From positions 1,178,001-1,242,000 of the forward strand of contig JANATG010000001.1 of the NCBI GenBank assembly GCA_029449235.1: 64,000 nt of DNA, in the 5' to 3' direction. How positions within the stretch are numbered: the stretch's first letter is position 1; each line of letters starts with the position of its first letter. This document shows, piece by piece, positions 12,792 to 25,834 of the stretch. The stretch comes from Linnemannia schmuckeri. Its lineage: Eukaryota > Mortierellomycota > Mortierellomycetes > Mortierellales > Mortierellaceae. Both the position numbers and the translations under genes were made by a program. Below the pieces are notes generated by a model, which had not been told where the DNA came from, made no database searches, and saw only the letters and a list, made by a program, of their open reading frames with translations.

Positions 12792-14037
12792 CTATTGAGG
12801 AAGTTCAAACTTGGCGCCTTTGAGAACTCTATGATATGGAAGAAGAGCAATTAAAAAATAGGAGGTGAAACGAAAAATGGTTAACGAGTGAGTAGCCAGT
12901 TGTTGTTGCGTGTTCTTGGAACATATTCTGACCCCTTTCTTTCGTTTTCTTCAAACCATGTTCACAAACAAAATTGCAACAAGTCCAAAACATGCGTTCG
13001 TTGTTGCGACCATACTTTGTAAAATAGATGTAGAAAAAGTCGCAGTAGAGTCCGGTCTGCACAGCTCCCGCAATCCAGACAATCCAATCGACATAGTACT
13101 CGGTCCAGTACCGGTAAATCCAGTTGACGAGGTAGAGTCCACGATATGTTCCCAGTGCAAAAAGGTAGTGGGTAGTGATGACTTCGGCCTCGCCTGTTTT
13201 GGTCAACATGAAGAGTTGGGGGAGGATTGCCACTGCTTCGAGATAGATTGAGAATGTCCAGAGAACCTAGAAGGCACCATGTACCATGTACCATGAAGAC
13301 GTGCGTATAGCTGTGAGTATGTACGTCCTTTGGTCCACCTCAGAAGGGAAATGAAACCCTCTGCTCATTGTGATATGACTCCCGAAGTACATTGTGCGTT
13401 TTTCTCTCTTTTGCTCTATCTCTCACACACAGCCCAAAGCTAATCGTTCGTAGTGTTATAACTGACTTCCGTCAAAATAACCCTCCCGGCGGTCACTTTT
13501 TCTCTCCCTGGCTAAACACTCTACCTCCTGGACTGTAAAGGCATAATTGGCGATCAGCGCCAAAGCAGCGGCACCACCAACAACATATTGGACTTTGAAG
13601 GTATCAAGGCGAGGATCGTTTGTTGCCTTAAACTTGAATTTCATCAGGTACACAATGTACAACGAGGATGCGATAAAGAAGACCTTCATGGTCGTGTTGT
13701 AGAGAGACTGAAAGTTGGTAAACAGATCCGTGTAACGCGTTAAGAAAACTGTTGCGTAGAGGGCCTGTGTCTTGAACGAGATGCCTATTAGACCGAAGGC
13801 GAGAGACAGAGAGAGGGTGAGCGGAGAGAACTGAGTGATGGGGTCAATGACCCTTCGCCATGTCCCATTACAATTTCCGAGCTTCCATTGCTGTAGACTA
13901 TTTTTGTATAGAAAGAGAGCAACAGGAGCACGAGCAAAAAACCTGCCTGCGACGGAACGCGTCTTTTGCATTTTGAGCAACAGGATAAATATCGATGCCA
14001 GGTGCATCAGGTCTGCGACGAATCGGAACAGATTCAT
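12792..14037 (-). CDS. ERD2: ER lumen protein-retaining receptor (HDEL/KDEL receptor)
   Basis: Four exons, 14037-13947, 13784-13525, 13266-13016 and 12828-12792, give exactly 212 residues, the length I recall for human KDELR1. Signature segments include [94 protein letters not shown] and [14 protein letters not shown]. It is a seven-helix Golgi/ERGIC protein that binds C-terminal H/KDEL at acidic pH and returns escaped ER residents in COPI vesicles. A client, GTB1, is encoded at 51.9-54.3 kb. The tail ends KFELPQ. Intron 1 (13946-13785) uses a GC donor (G/GCAGGT), because a GT at the nearest site breaks the frame. Confidence 0.95.
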
Positions 14038-14561
14038 GGCGCCAAGTTGTCGAGTTTCTCTGCAAATCAGTCACTGTCGGATAGTTATATGTGTGTGTAT
14101 GTTGTCGAGTAGCGATGGAGAGTGAGTGGACGGTAAAGGATAAAAGGAAAGGGGAAAGCAGGAAAGGAGAGGGGTGAAGGAGGAGGGGGGCAAAGATAGA
14201 AGGATAGGAGAAAAAGCCCGTATGGCATAGTCAGCAGCGTAGTGAGGTTTCTCTCTTTTAGCCCTTCGCACACGTCCCAGTTGATCCATGACGAGCATAT
14301 ATGTGCGACTGGCACCATCCTGCGTCATCGATCGAACCCCGTGTCGGATCCCTTCTTTCGATATGTTGTCTTGCTCTAACCATATTTCGCGTTCCTTCTC
14401 ACTGCCAGACATTGAACTATTGTCGATCAATTATTAATAATCCATAGTCGCTACGACATGAAAGACATCACTTCAAAAATGACCATTCAAAGAGTCTCCT
14501 CTCTTTTCCGAGCCATTTATTACAATTTCGGGAAGCTAATGCTAAAAGGATAGCAGGTGCT
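14038..14561. promoter_or_regulatory. ERD2 upstream region and eS26 3' flank
   Basis: The region lies between the ERD2 start and the eS26 stop, both on the minus strand. It should hold the ERD2 promoter and the eS26 3' UTR. On the minus strand it contains a pyrimidine-rich leader (about 14110-14200). No other feature was found. Confidence 0.4.
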
Positions 14562-15331
14562 TTACAGAGGCTTGGCAGCCTGAGCGGGAGCGACCTTCTT
14601 GCCATCCTGGAAGAGCAAAGAAAAAAGAACGATAGCAAAAATATCAGTTGCAAGTCTTAAGGTAGTATATCAAACAATAAACTCGTTCCTGATGTCAATG
14701 TTGCTTTCATACCTTGAAGCGGAAGCGTGGTGGGGGAGCACGGCTGCGACGGCCCTCACGGGAACGAACACGGACAATGTGGGCGTGGACGGCGCAGGAG
14801 ATGCAGTAGTGGATCTTGATGTAGAACTTGGGGAGGGTGTACTCTATTCATCCGCAATAAGAAAGGAAAAGGCATAAGTGACGATTTCACAGATGATAGG
14901 CTTAGTCAAGTCTGCTAGGATCTGTTCCTGAATAGTCATCTGGAAGGTGTCGAAGTACGCAGGTATATCTTTGTCGCTGAACAGATGTTCGTCCTTTCTC
15001 CTCATAAACCACCATTGGTCAAAGACATGTCCACTCTTTCTGTTGTACAGAATGCCGAGTCCTGCAGCTTTGCAAAAGATAATCCACCTGATCCTGCACG
15101 GGTGTCCCGTAAAAGAGCCTATCCATACGAGTGCCTTAGGTGACGATCCTTACCCTTGTAGACAAGAGCCTCAGTGATATCACGGACGGCAGCCAACTCG
15201 ACCATAGGGCGGACGGTGTAGCGCTTGATGGCCTTGTCCTTGGGGACGCAGCGAGAGCAGTTGGAGCAGCGGACGGGCTTAACGTGGCCACGACCGTTCT
15301 TGTTGCGTCCGTGGTTTCTTCTCTTGACGGT
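14562..15331 (-). CDS. RPS26: 40S ribosomal protein eS26 (start exon not located)
   Basis: Three exons on the minus strand, 15331-15154, 14843-14713 and 14606-14562, encode 117 residues beginning [20 protein letters not shown] one-codon ATG exon would make 118, the expected size. Family marks are the zinc-binding VRCSNCSRC and the [19 protein letters not shown] pair, and the basic, Pro-rich tail [13 protein letters not shown]. eS26 sits at the mRNA exit channel of the 40S subunit. The sequence before the first exon is an acceptor (TTTACTCAAACAG), so the initiator ATG lies in an upstream exon. I scanned up to about 16.4 kb for ATG followed by a GT donor and found no convincing candidate. The start is therefore open. 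Confidence 0.9.
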
Positions 15332-16611
15332 CTGTTTGAGTAAAAAGTAAAAGAGGCCGGAGAGAGGGTTGATAGGTAAGTACTGGGGTTCGAAAGGCGT
15401 GTGTGTATGGTGTGTGAAAAAACGGTGCTGGGTCTTGTCTGAAAAAAGTCGTTGCTGTGCTGATGGATCGTCCTAGGGGATTGATCCAGTTTTCCGTGCC
15501 GAGTGAACACACTAGTCCTGCCAAGAAAACGATCACCGCCTGTCAACGTAAGGGTGTACTCTGGTCTTCCCTCCAGAGCTCTCGAAGCACATCGACAGTC
15601 TGTCCTGGGCAAAACGCGGCTCTTTGCAATAACGAAGCAAGATCATTGTGTTGGCCAAGGTCCGATGATAGATTCCTCCTGTCCTGACAGTTCTTTATGG
15701 TCTACCAAGTTCCTCATTGATGTATGACATAGGAACCGGCACTCCCATCTGTTATATTTCTGACGATAGTTTCCAGACAGACTGTTCATGCTGAGTTGGC
15801 GAGATGTGGGTCATGCGTAGTGGAGGGAGTTTGGTGAAGTTCTGTAACCAAAAAAAAGTCGCTGATAATTGCGGATAATGATGGATAAAGGGGATGTTGG
15901 GTTCTGGGTGTATCGATGGGTATCGATGGGTTCGATGGGTCGATGGATCGATGCTTGGTGCCGTTGGATGTGTCTCTGTTGTATGCTCATTATTTCCCGT
16001 AGTAGAAGTATGTGCGCCCTCTGGTCTGAGTTCAGTATACTTTCCATGATGGGAAGTTGAAAGGGAGAGCTTCCGCCACACCCCCCGCCAGTCGCATATC
16101 AACGAAAATTTCCAATTGCTCCTTCCTCTACACGCCCCTTAACCTTTGTCTTTACTCTTCATTTCCTACCAGTTTTTACGGAAAAGGGTATTGAGGAGGA
16201 CTACCAGAAAAGCCATTGAACTGCAACTGTCATATATCATGTCCACAGCTGTAAACGTCTCCATTGGCCACCAAACCGTGGCAATATAAGAGAGAATAAA
16301 TTCTCACGTTGCTCCTCTTCCGGTCATTCACGCTGCACTCGATTGTCTATGTGGTTTATCGTATCCATCTCTCGTTAGCTGTTGGGCCAAGATAGTAACT
16401 GACCTCTCTATCTTGTGTTGTTATTTTTGATGTTGCTATCGTTTATTCATGCCAAAAGTTGTTCTCCTCCAAAAGAAGACTTGAAACGTTAGTTTGGGCT
16501 GGCCGTCAACAACATCAGCATCATCATTGGCATCATCCTTGTGCTCACTTTTTTTGCCTTCTCCTCTCACTTTCTTCATCCTCGCATGCAAACAACAACA
16601 CAAGTGGACCA

Positions 16612-16636
16612 AAAAAAAAAAAAAAAAAAAAAAAAA
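16612..16636. repeat. Poly-A tract
   Basis: An uninterrupted A run of about 25 bases in intergenic DNA. Exact length may be affected by sequencing. No target-site duplication or retroposed gene was seen next to it. Confidence 0.7.
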
Positions 16637-17440
16637 GGGCTGGGAGAGCTCCTTGAGCGCTGTTAAGACCCGCCGTTTTTTGCATAAAGTTACAGGGGTG
16701 ATGCGTTTTTTTGTGCGAGGGGCGTGTTTATGCATGGATTGGACAGCTTCCCGCCATAATCGCTGGCATCATTTGACCTACACATAGAGAGACAAAGAGA
16801 GAGAAGGACAGAGAGAACAACAGAGAGGAGAGACGAATGATTTGTGTCTGTGTGTGTTTTTGTGTATGTTTCTCTGTGTTCATGAAAAGGCGTAGACTGA
16901 TAGATGGACCCATCTACGTGTCAAGGGGAATGAACCTTTTTTCTTTTCTTTAGTGAGGGCAGTAGAGGTGGCACTCGAAGAACAATTCATGTGGTTTCTA
17001 TAGCCAAGAGTGATCTCCAATGCATCTCTTGAAGAAGGATACACATTCTGAAGAAGGAAGGGCAAAGAAGGATATAGCGCAGTGTCGATTCTAGTCTTGA
17101 CTGAGGGGATGCAGTCTGCCCTACCGTCTTACCCTATACTCCACACAAGGCCTTTCGCGTGTGAAGGAAAATGATATTCAGTGGAAATAAAACACCAAAA
17201 AAACGGACAGGGTGCTTACAGTTACGGCCATGCACATGTACGTCAACAGGAAAGGGCGTCCCTACATCACCATCTACACTGGAAAGTCTTTTCTTGCCGT
17301 CGTGTCGTAGTGCGTTTTGCTCGTCTGCATGTGTCTCTCGTTCTCCTTCTCCCCGAGGCGAAAAACGGGAAGTGCTCGTCGCATCTTTGACGCACTTTTT
17401 TTTGTGGTCGATCGAGAATTATTTTGGCCGCTTTGGACGC

Positions 17441-17442
<2 letters not shown>

Positions 17443-17472
<30 letters not shown>

Positions 17473-17532
17473 GGTTTTTCTGCTTAGCAAAAGCGAACAT
17501 AAAAGAGGAAAATGCTTTGTGGCCAGTGTGCT

Positions 17533-17563
<31 letters not shown>
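17443..17563. repeat. Paired poly-T tracts
   Basis: Two long T runs of roughly 27-30 bases each lie about 65 bp apart in intergenic DNA. They produce artefactual poly-Phe or poly-Lys frames. No gene is implied. Confidence 0.7.
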
Positions 17564-17565
<2 letters not shown>

Positions 17566-19300
17566 CTGTACCATCGCCCTTGACATTAGCATGGGGTAAT
17601 GCAGGGATTGGGTAAGGAGAAAGAACAGGAAAAAACAAGAAAGAAGGGGTAGGCCAATTGCATTAACTTTCACATCCTTTGCTTTCTTATTTTTTTTCTG
17701 TCTATCCGTTGTTTGCCATTCTCGACTCACTCAGACGCCTCTTGCCTTGTTGTTTGCTCCTGCTCCAACTCACTGAATGCTCAACTGCGACAACTCACAT
17801 TCGATCGACCGTACACGTTTCACAACCCCTCATTGCAACAAGCGGTGATCCAAATCAAAAAGAAAAAAATATTGCCTGGTGCAGGTTTCCATTCTGCGAA
17901 ATCAATACAAACCTGCAATCGTATTTTTTTTCTTTCTTCTTTTTTCCTTCTTTCTCTCTGACTCTTGCCTGGTAGACTGGCGCCTTTTGTCGATGTTTTG
18001 TTTGTTTTGGTTGATGCTGTTGTTGGTGTCTGAAAACAAAAAAATGAGGAACAACCATTATCATTTTTTTTTTTTGCAAGTGGACTCTGGACCATTGAGG
18101 CAAATAATATTTTAGTGGCCTGGGGAACAGACCATGGATGCCATTGGTATGCTATAAGTCGTGATCGTAAAAAAGAAGACAAGGAAGCCAAAGAGGAAAG
18201 AGGGGGCACAATGTACTCAATTGCAAATTACGAGACACGAAAGGGTAGAGCGTAAGCATCGCAAATAATGAGAAGATAACGCACTCAGGCACAAGAAGCC
18301 CAAGCATGGGACAATAATGAATGGATCATGACATATGTTGGAGACAGCTGTTTCCAACATTTTTTTTTTCTTTTTTTTTGTTTCCATGAATGAATGAAGA
18401 CCCTGATAGATGATCTGCTGCAGTAATAAGGAAGCAACAACCGACGGAAAGAAGCAAATTTATAAAGGAGTTATGTATGCACCATGACTCCTGCCCCATG
18501 GGAGACGACAAGGAGCGCAGGGTAGAGATAGAGAAAGGGAACGAGAGAGCGAGGGAGAAGAAAAAGGGGGTCTGTCACCCTCATCATCATCGATGTCGCA
18601 TATCAGTTTTTTTTTCTCTCTCAACCTCAATAACAACAAATACAGAGAGACAAGAGAGAGGAAAAAATAGGGGAATGGGACACTGTACATCCCATGAGTT
18701 GTCAGAGTGACCATAATCATATGCCAAAGTGTGCCAATGCTCACCAGACAGACGGACAAAACATAAACAAGGAATATATTCAACCAAAAAAAACCAATTT
18801 ATTCCCTCGGAATAGAATAGGTCCGCTCGTCATATGTTATGGTGTTGCGACCCTTTTTTAGCATGCCATGGTATGGCATGGCATGGACAGTGCCTCAGAG
18901 TGTATTTATCTGCGTCGCGGCTACCCAACCCTTCCGGAGGGACGAGGGACGAGAGAAGGGAAGGAAGGGGTCTCTGAGATAGAAGACGATTACAGCGATT
19001 AGGAAAACAGCAACAGCATGCGATTAAACAAGCGATTGAATCAAGAAAATAAACAAAAAAATGATGGATGATAGGATAGCAACAATGGTCCAGGGTATTT
19101 GTTCATTTAACTTTGTCTTTCTTGAGCATTCCCAGCTCTGCCTTTTATTCCTCTGACTAAACGCAACTAAACGACTAACTCAACAAAGAAAGAAGGCCGA
19201 CCTGACAGCCACCCAACCAGCTCCAACCAGCTACTTGCGCACACTCTCACACAACACGACAACCACCTGTCAACCAACCAGCCAACCTGCCTGCCTGTGA

Positions 19301-21379
19301 AAATAACAAAGAACTAAAATACCCCTGCCGCCATCTCTTTTCTTTTTTATTTCTTTCATTCCTCTTTTTTTACCCGCCATCACTTCTCTTCTCTTCTCGC
19401 TTCTTTCACTCTTGCTCTTTCTCACTTTCTCTTTTCTATTTCTATTCCTTCTTCTCCCCTCTTCTTCTCTCATTCCACTCCTTTCACCTGCATACCTCCA
19501 CTCACCCCCTCGATACCCACACAACCTTCTCTCCTCTACTGTCTCCCCTTGTACCCTTTGTTTTTCCTTCCCTCCCCCCCTTCGCAACTCTCTCTTGTTC
19601 TCTCTCGCTCACAACACCTCCTTCTCTTCCTCATTCACACACACACCCGAATCTTTCAACTTTTCTCTTGAATCTAAAAAAGGTGAGTAAACCAACCTAC
19701 TTACCTTCCTCTACCGCAACAGATATTCTTTACCCTCAGCTCTCGCTCATACTCTTTTCAGCACCTTCGACATCGATATACCCATTCCACTCCTCAACAA
19801 TAACGCAATCGAAACAATCGATTGACAACAATACAAAGTGCGGCAAAACAGGGGCAGTGGCTAGGAACGGAGGGACAGATGAGTACCCTATCTGTGCACA
19901 TGCATACCGTGGGCCATAGTCCATGCTTCATTGGTCCACATCTATCCGTCCTTCTTTTGCTCCCTCTCTCACACACACCCTGCCCTTGCCTCCCTCCTCA
20001 CTACGATAAGGAAACAACAACATCCCACACACAAACACACGTACACAGGGCCAAGGATGATTGATACATCGCCCTCACGTTCTCCCTCCATCCCTCTCCC
20101 AGCCTCAAATTTCGTCTTCCCCTCATCCCTTCCCGTTCCACAACCCTTGGCTGTCTTCCCACTTGCCTCCTCAATCTCCCTCTCCTCACCTTCCCTGTGT
20201 CTGGTCTTCTACCCTTTTCCTTGCCTGTTTTCTCTGTCATTTTTTCCCTTTTGTCTGCTTTCCAATTCCGTCATCTTCCCTCAGTTCTCTCCTTTCCTCC
20301 CTGCCTTTTTGCCTTTTCTATTTTCTTTTCTCGCCCCTTTCATTGATGGTGGTTCAGGGTGGTGGTGATATTAGTGACAATGCATTCGCATATGACAGTG
20401 GCATTGAGTGGGATGAGTTATTCGAAACAGGGACCAGCGGCTTTACGGAGAAGGACACCCCGAGCACTCATTTGCCTCCGTCGCGCTCTTTTGGCTTATC
20501 GGTAGACAAAACAGGTGTTTAGCTTAATGATGGTCCAAGAGCATTATTCAATGTGGCAGTCGATCGAAACACAAGAGACAGGTGGTGCAAAATGGCTGTT
20601 CCCCTTTCCCTATGGCGCCATTATCTTTTTTATTCCTCCTCCTCCCCTCCACTTTCAGAACAAAACCTCAAACCCCTACCATCATCATCCTCATCATCAT
20701 CATTACCATCCGGTTCCTTGTCATTGGCCAGAGAAGCACGCGACTGAGACCACTAAAGTTAGTGCCTGAATATCAGAATACCACACACTGGTGGGACTCC
20801 TCTCTCGCCACATGTTTCTGTACAATTAATCCATTAATCGCACCTTCGCTGGCGGTAGTAAGCATTTGGAGAAGGTTCATACCGCATACCGCGGATATAA
20901 TTATCTCTCTCTCTCTATCGGCGGCCTGGCTGACATATGAAAGAAGGGCCTGATACTACTGTCTACGGTTGCCATGCTCCATCCGTTTTAGGAGAAGGGA
21001 CCTACGGCCCCGCTTTTTTTCCTTGTTGTCGCTTTGGCTCTTATACCTATTCCATCCTCTTCTTTGGCATTTGTCACGGCTCTTCCTCTCCTTGTCATTC
21101 CATCTTCCGGTTGAAGAATAAACACACAGTGATAAGGACGCAACATCTCTCCCCTCTCTCTTTGGTTTTGGTTTTCCAAAACTATATAAATCTCTTGCAC
21201 CTGCGCTAACTGCTTCACTCTTTGGTTTTGATTTTTTCTCTCTTCCTCGTACCTCGCCGTCTTTCTTCCTTTCTCTCTTCTCTTTCTCTCTCTTCACTTC
21301 CTCTCTTTATCAGAAATAGAACACAGCAAATCAACACAAAGGACATCAGTCTTCATATAAATATCCCCTACCTACAACC
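19301..21379 (+). promoter_or_regulatory. Long pyrimidine-rich leader region of the KAR9-like gene with a possible 5' UTR intron
   Basis: The plus strand is C/T-rich from about 19320 to 19660. It then reads AAAAAAG/GTGAGT at 19683, a perfect donor, and a matching acceptor TTTATCAG lies near 21305-21314, just upstream of the ATG at 21380. The roughly 1.6-kb interval could therefore be a leader intron, much longer than the coding introns. Several open frames inside it are composition-driven. The intron is inferred from splice consensus only. Confidence 0.3.
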
Positions 21380-24300
21380 ATGTCACTATCCCAAGAGATC
21401 ACACCAGCCATGCAGTCCCCCAACTCTCCTTCACTCTCCACTACGTCCATCACATCCCCAGCATCACTATCAACATCCACACCAACACCCGCACCCTTAT
21501 CACCCGCCACATCCACATCACCAGCATCTACGTCCACATCACCAGCATCAGTACCAACATCAACACCAGTATCGGCAGCAGCAGCAGGAGTAAACACAAA
21601 GAACGGTCTCTATCAATCATATCACTCACAGATCGAGAACCTCAAGCGCCTCCCCATCCCATACAGCGATATCTACCACGCATTATCCGCGCACGAGACC
21701 ATCCCTCTGAGAAACCTTCACGAACGGTTTTGCAGCGCCGCAGCAAACCTGACCACCTGGCTCGAAACCGCAGAGATGGCCGTCTTTGCCCTCGAGTTGG
21801 ATGTAGGTCAGGAAGGCGCCACCGATAAGGGTGATGTTGGCCAAATGGATGTTATCATGAACCGGTTCCAGCCCAACATCGAGATGCTGGTTGAGCTCCA
21901 AGAGAGGATTGAGTCCCGCGTCAAGGCTGCTTCAGCTGTCGAGCTCCAAGACATCTCTCCTCAACAGATCGAGCAAGATTTGCAACAGATAACACAGAAT
22001 ATAAAGTCGAGCTGGGCCTCACTCAAGCAGATGCTCGAGAAGGTCAAGGGTGACCTTGCAGGCGCGAGACTCCGGGCCGAGCTCATGACACATATGGACA
22101 ATGTGCTCACGGACATTGAAGACATTTGTACCAGCATTGATGCGTACAACAACGAGCGCAGCGCCATGACCTCTGACGAAGAAGGTTTCCTTCCCAGTAA
22201 GGCAGGTCACAGCCAGGCTGACGCTCAGGCCAAGCAGCGCAGCTTGGACACCCTTGCCCAGGTCGATTCCCGTATCGAGATCTTGATTGCTCGGGTCGAC
22301 TTTTTGGACAACCGCGTTGGATCCCTCCCCACAGATGAAGCCGGCTTAGGCAACGAGTCCAAGGATGCCCTCCAGAGCCGGTATCAACAAGTCCTTTGCC
22401 GCTGGGACGACCTCAAGTTCCGTCGCGAACGTGTGAGCGAGGAACTGAAGGAAGACAAGTGGCTCGAAGTCTTTGAGCAGGTGGCGGAGCAAGTCGAGTC
22501 GATGATGGAGTCGATGGAGAGAGCCATCATTCACTGCCAGGGACTTTTGGACCAGATCAAGGGCATGGTCCGCCAGAAAGTTGTCCCTGACGCTCCCATC
22601 GACCGTGAACATCTTTACAGTATCTTCAAATCATTCGAGGCCAAGCAAAAGTACTACGCCCCAGCCGTCAACAAGATGCTCGACATGTTGGAGAGCGGTA
22701 TTGAGAGCCGCACCTCGCGCAACATGGACGTCATCTCAAGGCACCAGTCCATGAACCTTAAGTGGGACCAGCTCCAAGATGGTCTCGAGCGAGTCGACAT
22801 GGAGTTGGATGATGTCGAGAGACTCCTCGATATCCTTGATGACTCTAGGACTCCTTACCTTCCCAAGCTTCCCCTCAAGAAGGCCGAGACACCAACTCCC
22901 GCTAACAAGCGTACTCCTGCTGCCACCAACAAGCCCGGTGCCTGGAAGCCCCCGAATGCTCAGCCGACAACGATGCAGCAGAGGCAGCAACAGGCGCAAC
23001 AACAAAAGTTGAGTGCGCAGAAGCTTCAGCAGCAGCAACAGCAGCAGCAGCAGGCCCAGCGTGGAAGACGTCCACCACCCTCGCGCTCAATGCGATCGCC
23101 CTCGCCTTCGCCAGGTCGCTCCCGAACTCGCTCCCCCTTGGGTGGCTATTCCCATCGCCCGTGGTCGCCTGCCAACTCCAACAGCGCCTTGTCCCAGTCC
23201 GGCCTCTTGTCGCCCAACGCATTGAACAGCTATCGCTCTCTGAGCCCTAGCCCTTCGAGATCCCCTTCTAGGTATCGCTCTCGCCCATGGTACGTTTTAC
23301 GTCATGTGTGCTTTCTTCCCTTTTCATTCTGAATCAGCGTTAATTAACCCACTATATATTTAATTTTCCTTATTCTCCGATATTAGGTGCCCATCAGTCT
23401 CAGTAACGTCGCCTGGCATCCCAGGTTTCCCGCAGTCCCTCTCTGCTGCTGCGACGTACCTTCCTCGTCCTGTCTCGAGCGTTGGTCAGAACCGTGGTGA
23501 GTCGCCGGTCCCACCGGGTCGTGCTGGCTCGTCCATGTCTGCTGGATCAAGGAGTGCAACTAGCACTCCTTCGATGATAAAGGCCCCCAACCAGTTCAAG
23601 CCCGTGTTCTCACCCGCTGGAAGCATCAGCAAGCTTTCAACCGGTATTCACTCGACGCTCGCATCACCCGCACCCTCGACAACAACAAACGGCGCCCGCA
23701 AGACCCAGCTGCCCATGCCCTCGTCACGGCCACCCAGCCAGCAGCGATCCAGCATGAGCCCGTCTCCTCAGCTTCAGCGACCGCAGTCTCGTGGCTATGG
23801 CCGTGACGCGACCTCGCCTGTCCCAAATAACTATGCTGCAGGCTCAACAGCATCCAACAGGTTGTCGACATCTAGCGCGTCGTCCCTCTCTGGTCGTCAG
23901 AGGCAGTTCAACGCCAACAGCGCCAACAGTCAGACCTACCATGGTTACGGCCAGGAAGGTCGTTCGTCTCCAGGGACAGCTCATTTGACATCTCGTCAGA
24001 ATCAGCATAGTTACTATGAGGATAGCACGTACAGCTCGCGTCCAGGCTCAGTTTCCGGATCGACATCCAGCCTTGGACGTGATCCTTACAATCACTACCA
24101 GTCCTATGAAGAGCCTACGAGTCCTTCAGCCTCGTCGACCTCGTCGATCACGTCAGCGTCTCGCTATCATCAGCAACACTATGGCCGTGACCAACATGCG
24201 CTTCCTGAGCTTATGGACAAGATGAAGGTCGACGATATCAAGCCCTATATTGCCACCCGAGGTGACGAGCTGGATGAGGAGTTTGCGCGTGTCCTGAACG

Positions 24301-24695
24301 CGAACCCTATTCAGATGCAAGTCCATCGTCTCGGCGAGGGCAAGTACTACTTTGGCGGTCGCATCGAAGACCAGAATCTTGTCGGCGGAAAACTCTATCT
24401 CTGCCGATTGATGGAGTACGGCCGTGTCGGCGCCGGTGAGGAGGACTCTGGCGTGTCGAGCGGAGGCAGCCACAGTGGCACGGATGATGGTCTTCACTCT
24501 ACCGCAGCCAATGGGCGCCAGTCGAGCCGCCGCAACCCCTCGGGACTGGCGACTATCTACTCTGCAGGAAGTCTTGCAGGTCTGCAGGCTGAAGAGAATA
24601 CACGCCGCGACAGCAAGAAGCGCCCCAGAAAGGTCCTCGTCCGTGTTGGTGGTGGATGGCAGGACTTGGATATTTTCCTGTTGGATCACTGCTAA
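21380..24695 (+). CDS. KAR9-like cortical/microtubule protein with C-terminal GAR (GAS2) domain
   Basis: Two exons, 21380-23289 and 23387-24695, give 1,072 residues. After a Ser/Thr/Pro/Ala-rich start (1-75), residues of about 80-510 are helical with spectrin-like spacing (for example YSDIYHALSAHETIPLRNLH, WLETAEMAVFALELD, RYQQVLCRWDDLKFRRERV), as in Kar9-type proteins. A long disordered Ser/Pro/Arg-rich region follows, with a Gln run near 23025-23060. The last about 170 residues form a GAR domain: IQMQVHRLGEGKYYFGGRIE, an acidic/Ser insert, then KVLVRVGGGWQDLDIFLLDH ending in Cys. GAR domains bind microtubules, and Kar9 links microtubule plus ends to the actin cortex to place spindles and nuclei. 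Spindle or nuclear positioning in hyphae is the likely role. The combination is recognised from these motifs, without an alignment. Confidence 0.8.
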
Positions 24696-25834
24696 ACGAC
24701 AACGCTGTTGTTCGAGGCTTTTAGCAGCAGTTTTTCATTTTGTGTTTTAGTGAATTTTTCTCGTTTTTTTTAAGGCCTTAGGCCTTTGTTTATAGCGCTT
24801 TTACTCGTATCCCTATCCTTTGTTCTACCATTCCCCTCCCCCTCGTACACTTTCTCTTCCCATTCCCCTTTGCGATACCCCTTCCCCATCCCTTTCCACA
24901 ACATAAACCCCAAAACAAACAAAAAAAGATGTAAAAAAGTAAAAAGTCAAAAGAATAAAACTAAAAAGATAAACCCAGTGAGCGTTGATTTTATTTTTAC
25001 TTTAATGCAAAGGCAAGGGCCTAGCTGTGGCTGGTAGAAAGGGTGAGAAATGCCTTTTTTCACATTCATCTATTCCTAACGATCCTGTACGTGTAGTGCG
25101 AAGCACAGCCGTAACCTTGATCATAAACAGATGCCTTTCTCTATTTTGGAGACATGGGACAAAGGAGCACGTCGATGCATAGTCGTAATGTGCGTGTCTT
25201 TAGTACATTAGTCCGTGGATAATAGAAAACAGTGAGGGAACCCACAAAAGAAGACTAAAAGGTGGCAGTTGACGACGATAATGATGTCTCTTCTCCGTTT
25301 TGCGTTTTGTCTTTTTTTCACCTTCTGGTCTGGTGTAGTTACCATATCAATTCGCACGCATTCGGAAGAAAAAAAAAACAGCGGTTTCTTTTTTTTATTG
25401 CCGCCCATCTTCCTTGTACATCTTCTTGTCAAGCACACCGTTCTCTTGTTGCTCGACCACTTATTTGCTTGTTTTGTTTGTGTTTTTTCTTTTCGCCCTG
25501 GTTTATACTCTTCACGTCCACAGCCTCACTCCGTTCTTCACCCTTCCTCACTCTTTTTCCCTTTTCATTTACTTCTTAGGTCCTCACACCCCTTTGCTCA
25601 CACTCGCAGCTGAGCTTCACCTTCGCTCGCTCAATCGCTGTTCTACAACATCTTCATTACCTTCAACCCGTTCTCGTAGCATAAACTTCTCTCGACTTTT
25701 ATCATCAAGTTGTCGCCATTCACCCAACGCTCTCACCAAGGAATATATCGATTTCCTCCCTGTCCCTTCACCAAACAACACCTGTGTCTCCCCTCTTTCT
25801 TTCACTCCAACACTCTCCAAGGCTCTGTTATTGC
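24696..25834. other. Intergenic region between KAR9-like and DUF4436 genes
   Basis: It contains the KAR9-like 3' UTR, with a short AAGGCCTTAGGCCTT palindrome at about 24772, and a pyrimidine-rich leader for the next gene (about 25400-25800). No additional gene or RNA was seen. Confidence 0.4.

Larger units (their letters stand above)
15332..19300. other. Gene-poor, homopolymer-rich region upstream of RPS26
   Basis: No protein-coding gene could be supported in about 4 kb. It must include the RPS26 start exon and promoter. Visible structure: a degenerate tandem repeat of an ATCGATGGGT-like unit near 15906-15953; an A run of roughly 25 at about 16612-16636; T runs near 17443-17472 and 17536-17563; purine-rich GAGAGA stretches near 18520-18560 and 18650; and a small inverted repeat CATGCCAT/ATGGCATG near 18861. 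No tRNA, rRNA or snRNA was recognised. Confidence 0.5.

Noticed and set aside
20061..20522. Long plus-strand frames in the pyrimidine-rich leader region
   Set aside because: They are Pro/Ser/Phe-rich from C/T composition, with overlapping frames in several phases and no recognisable domain.
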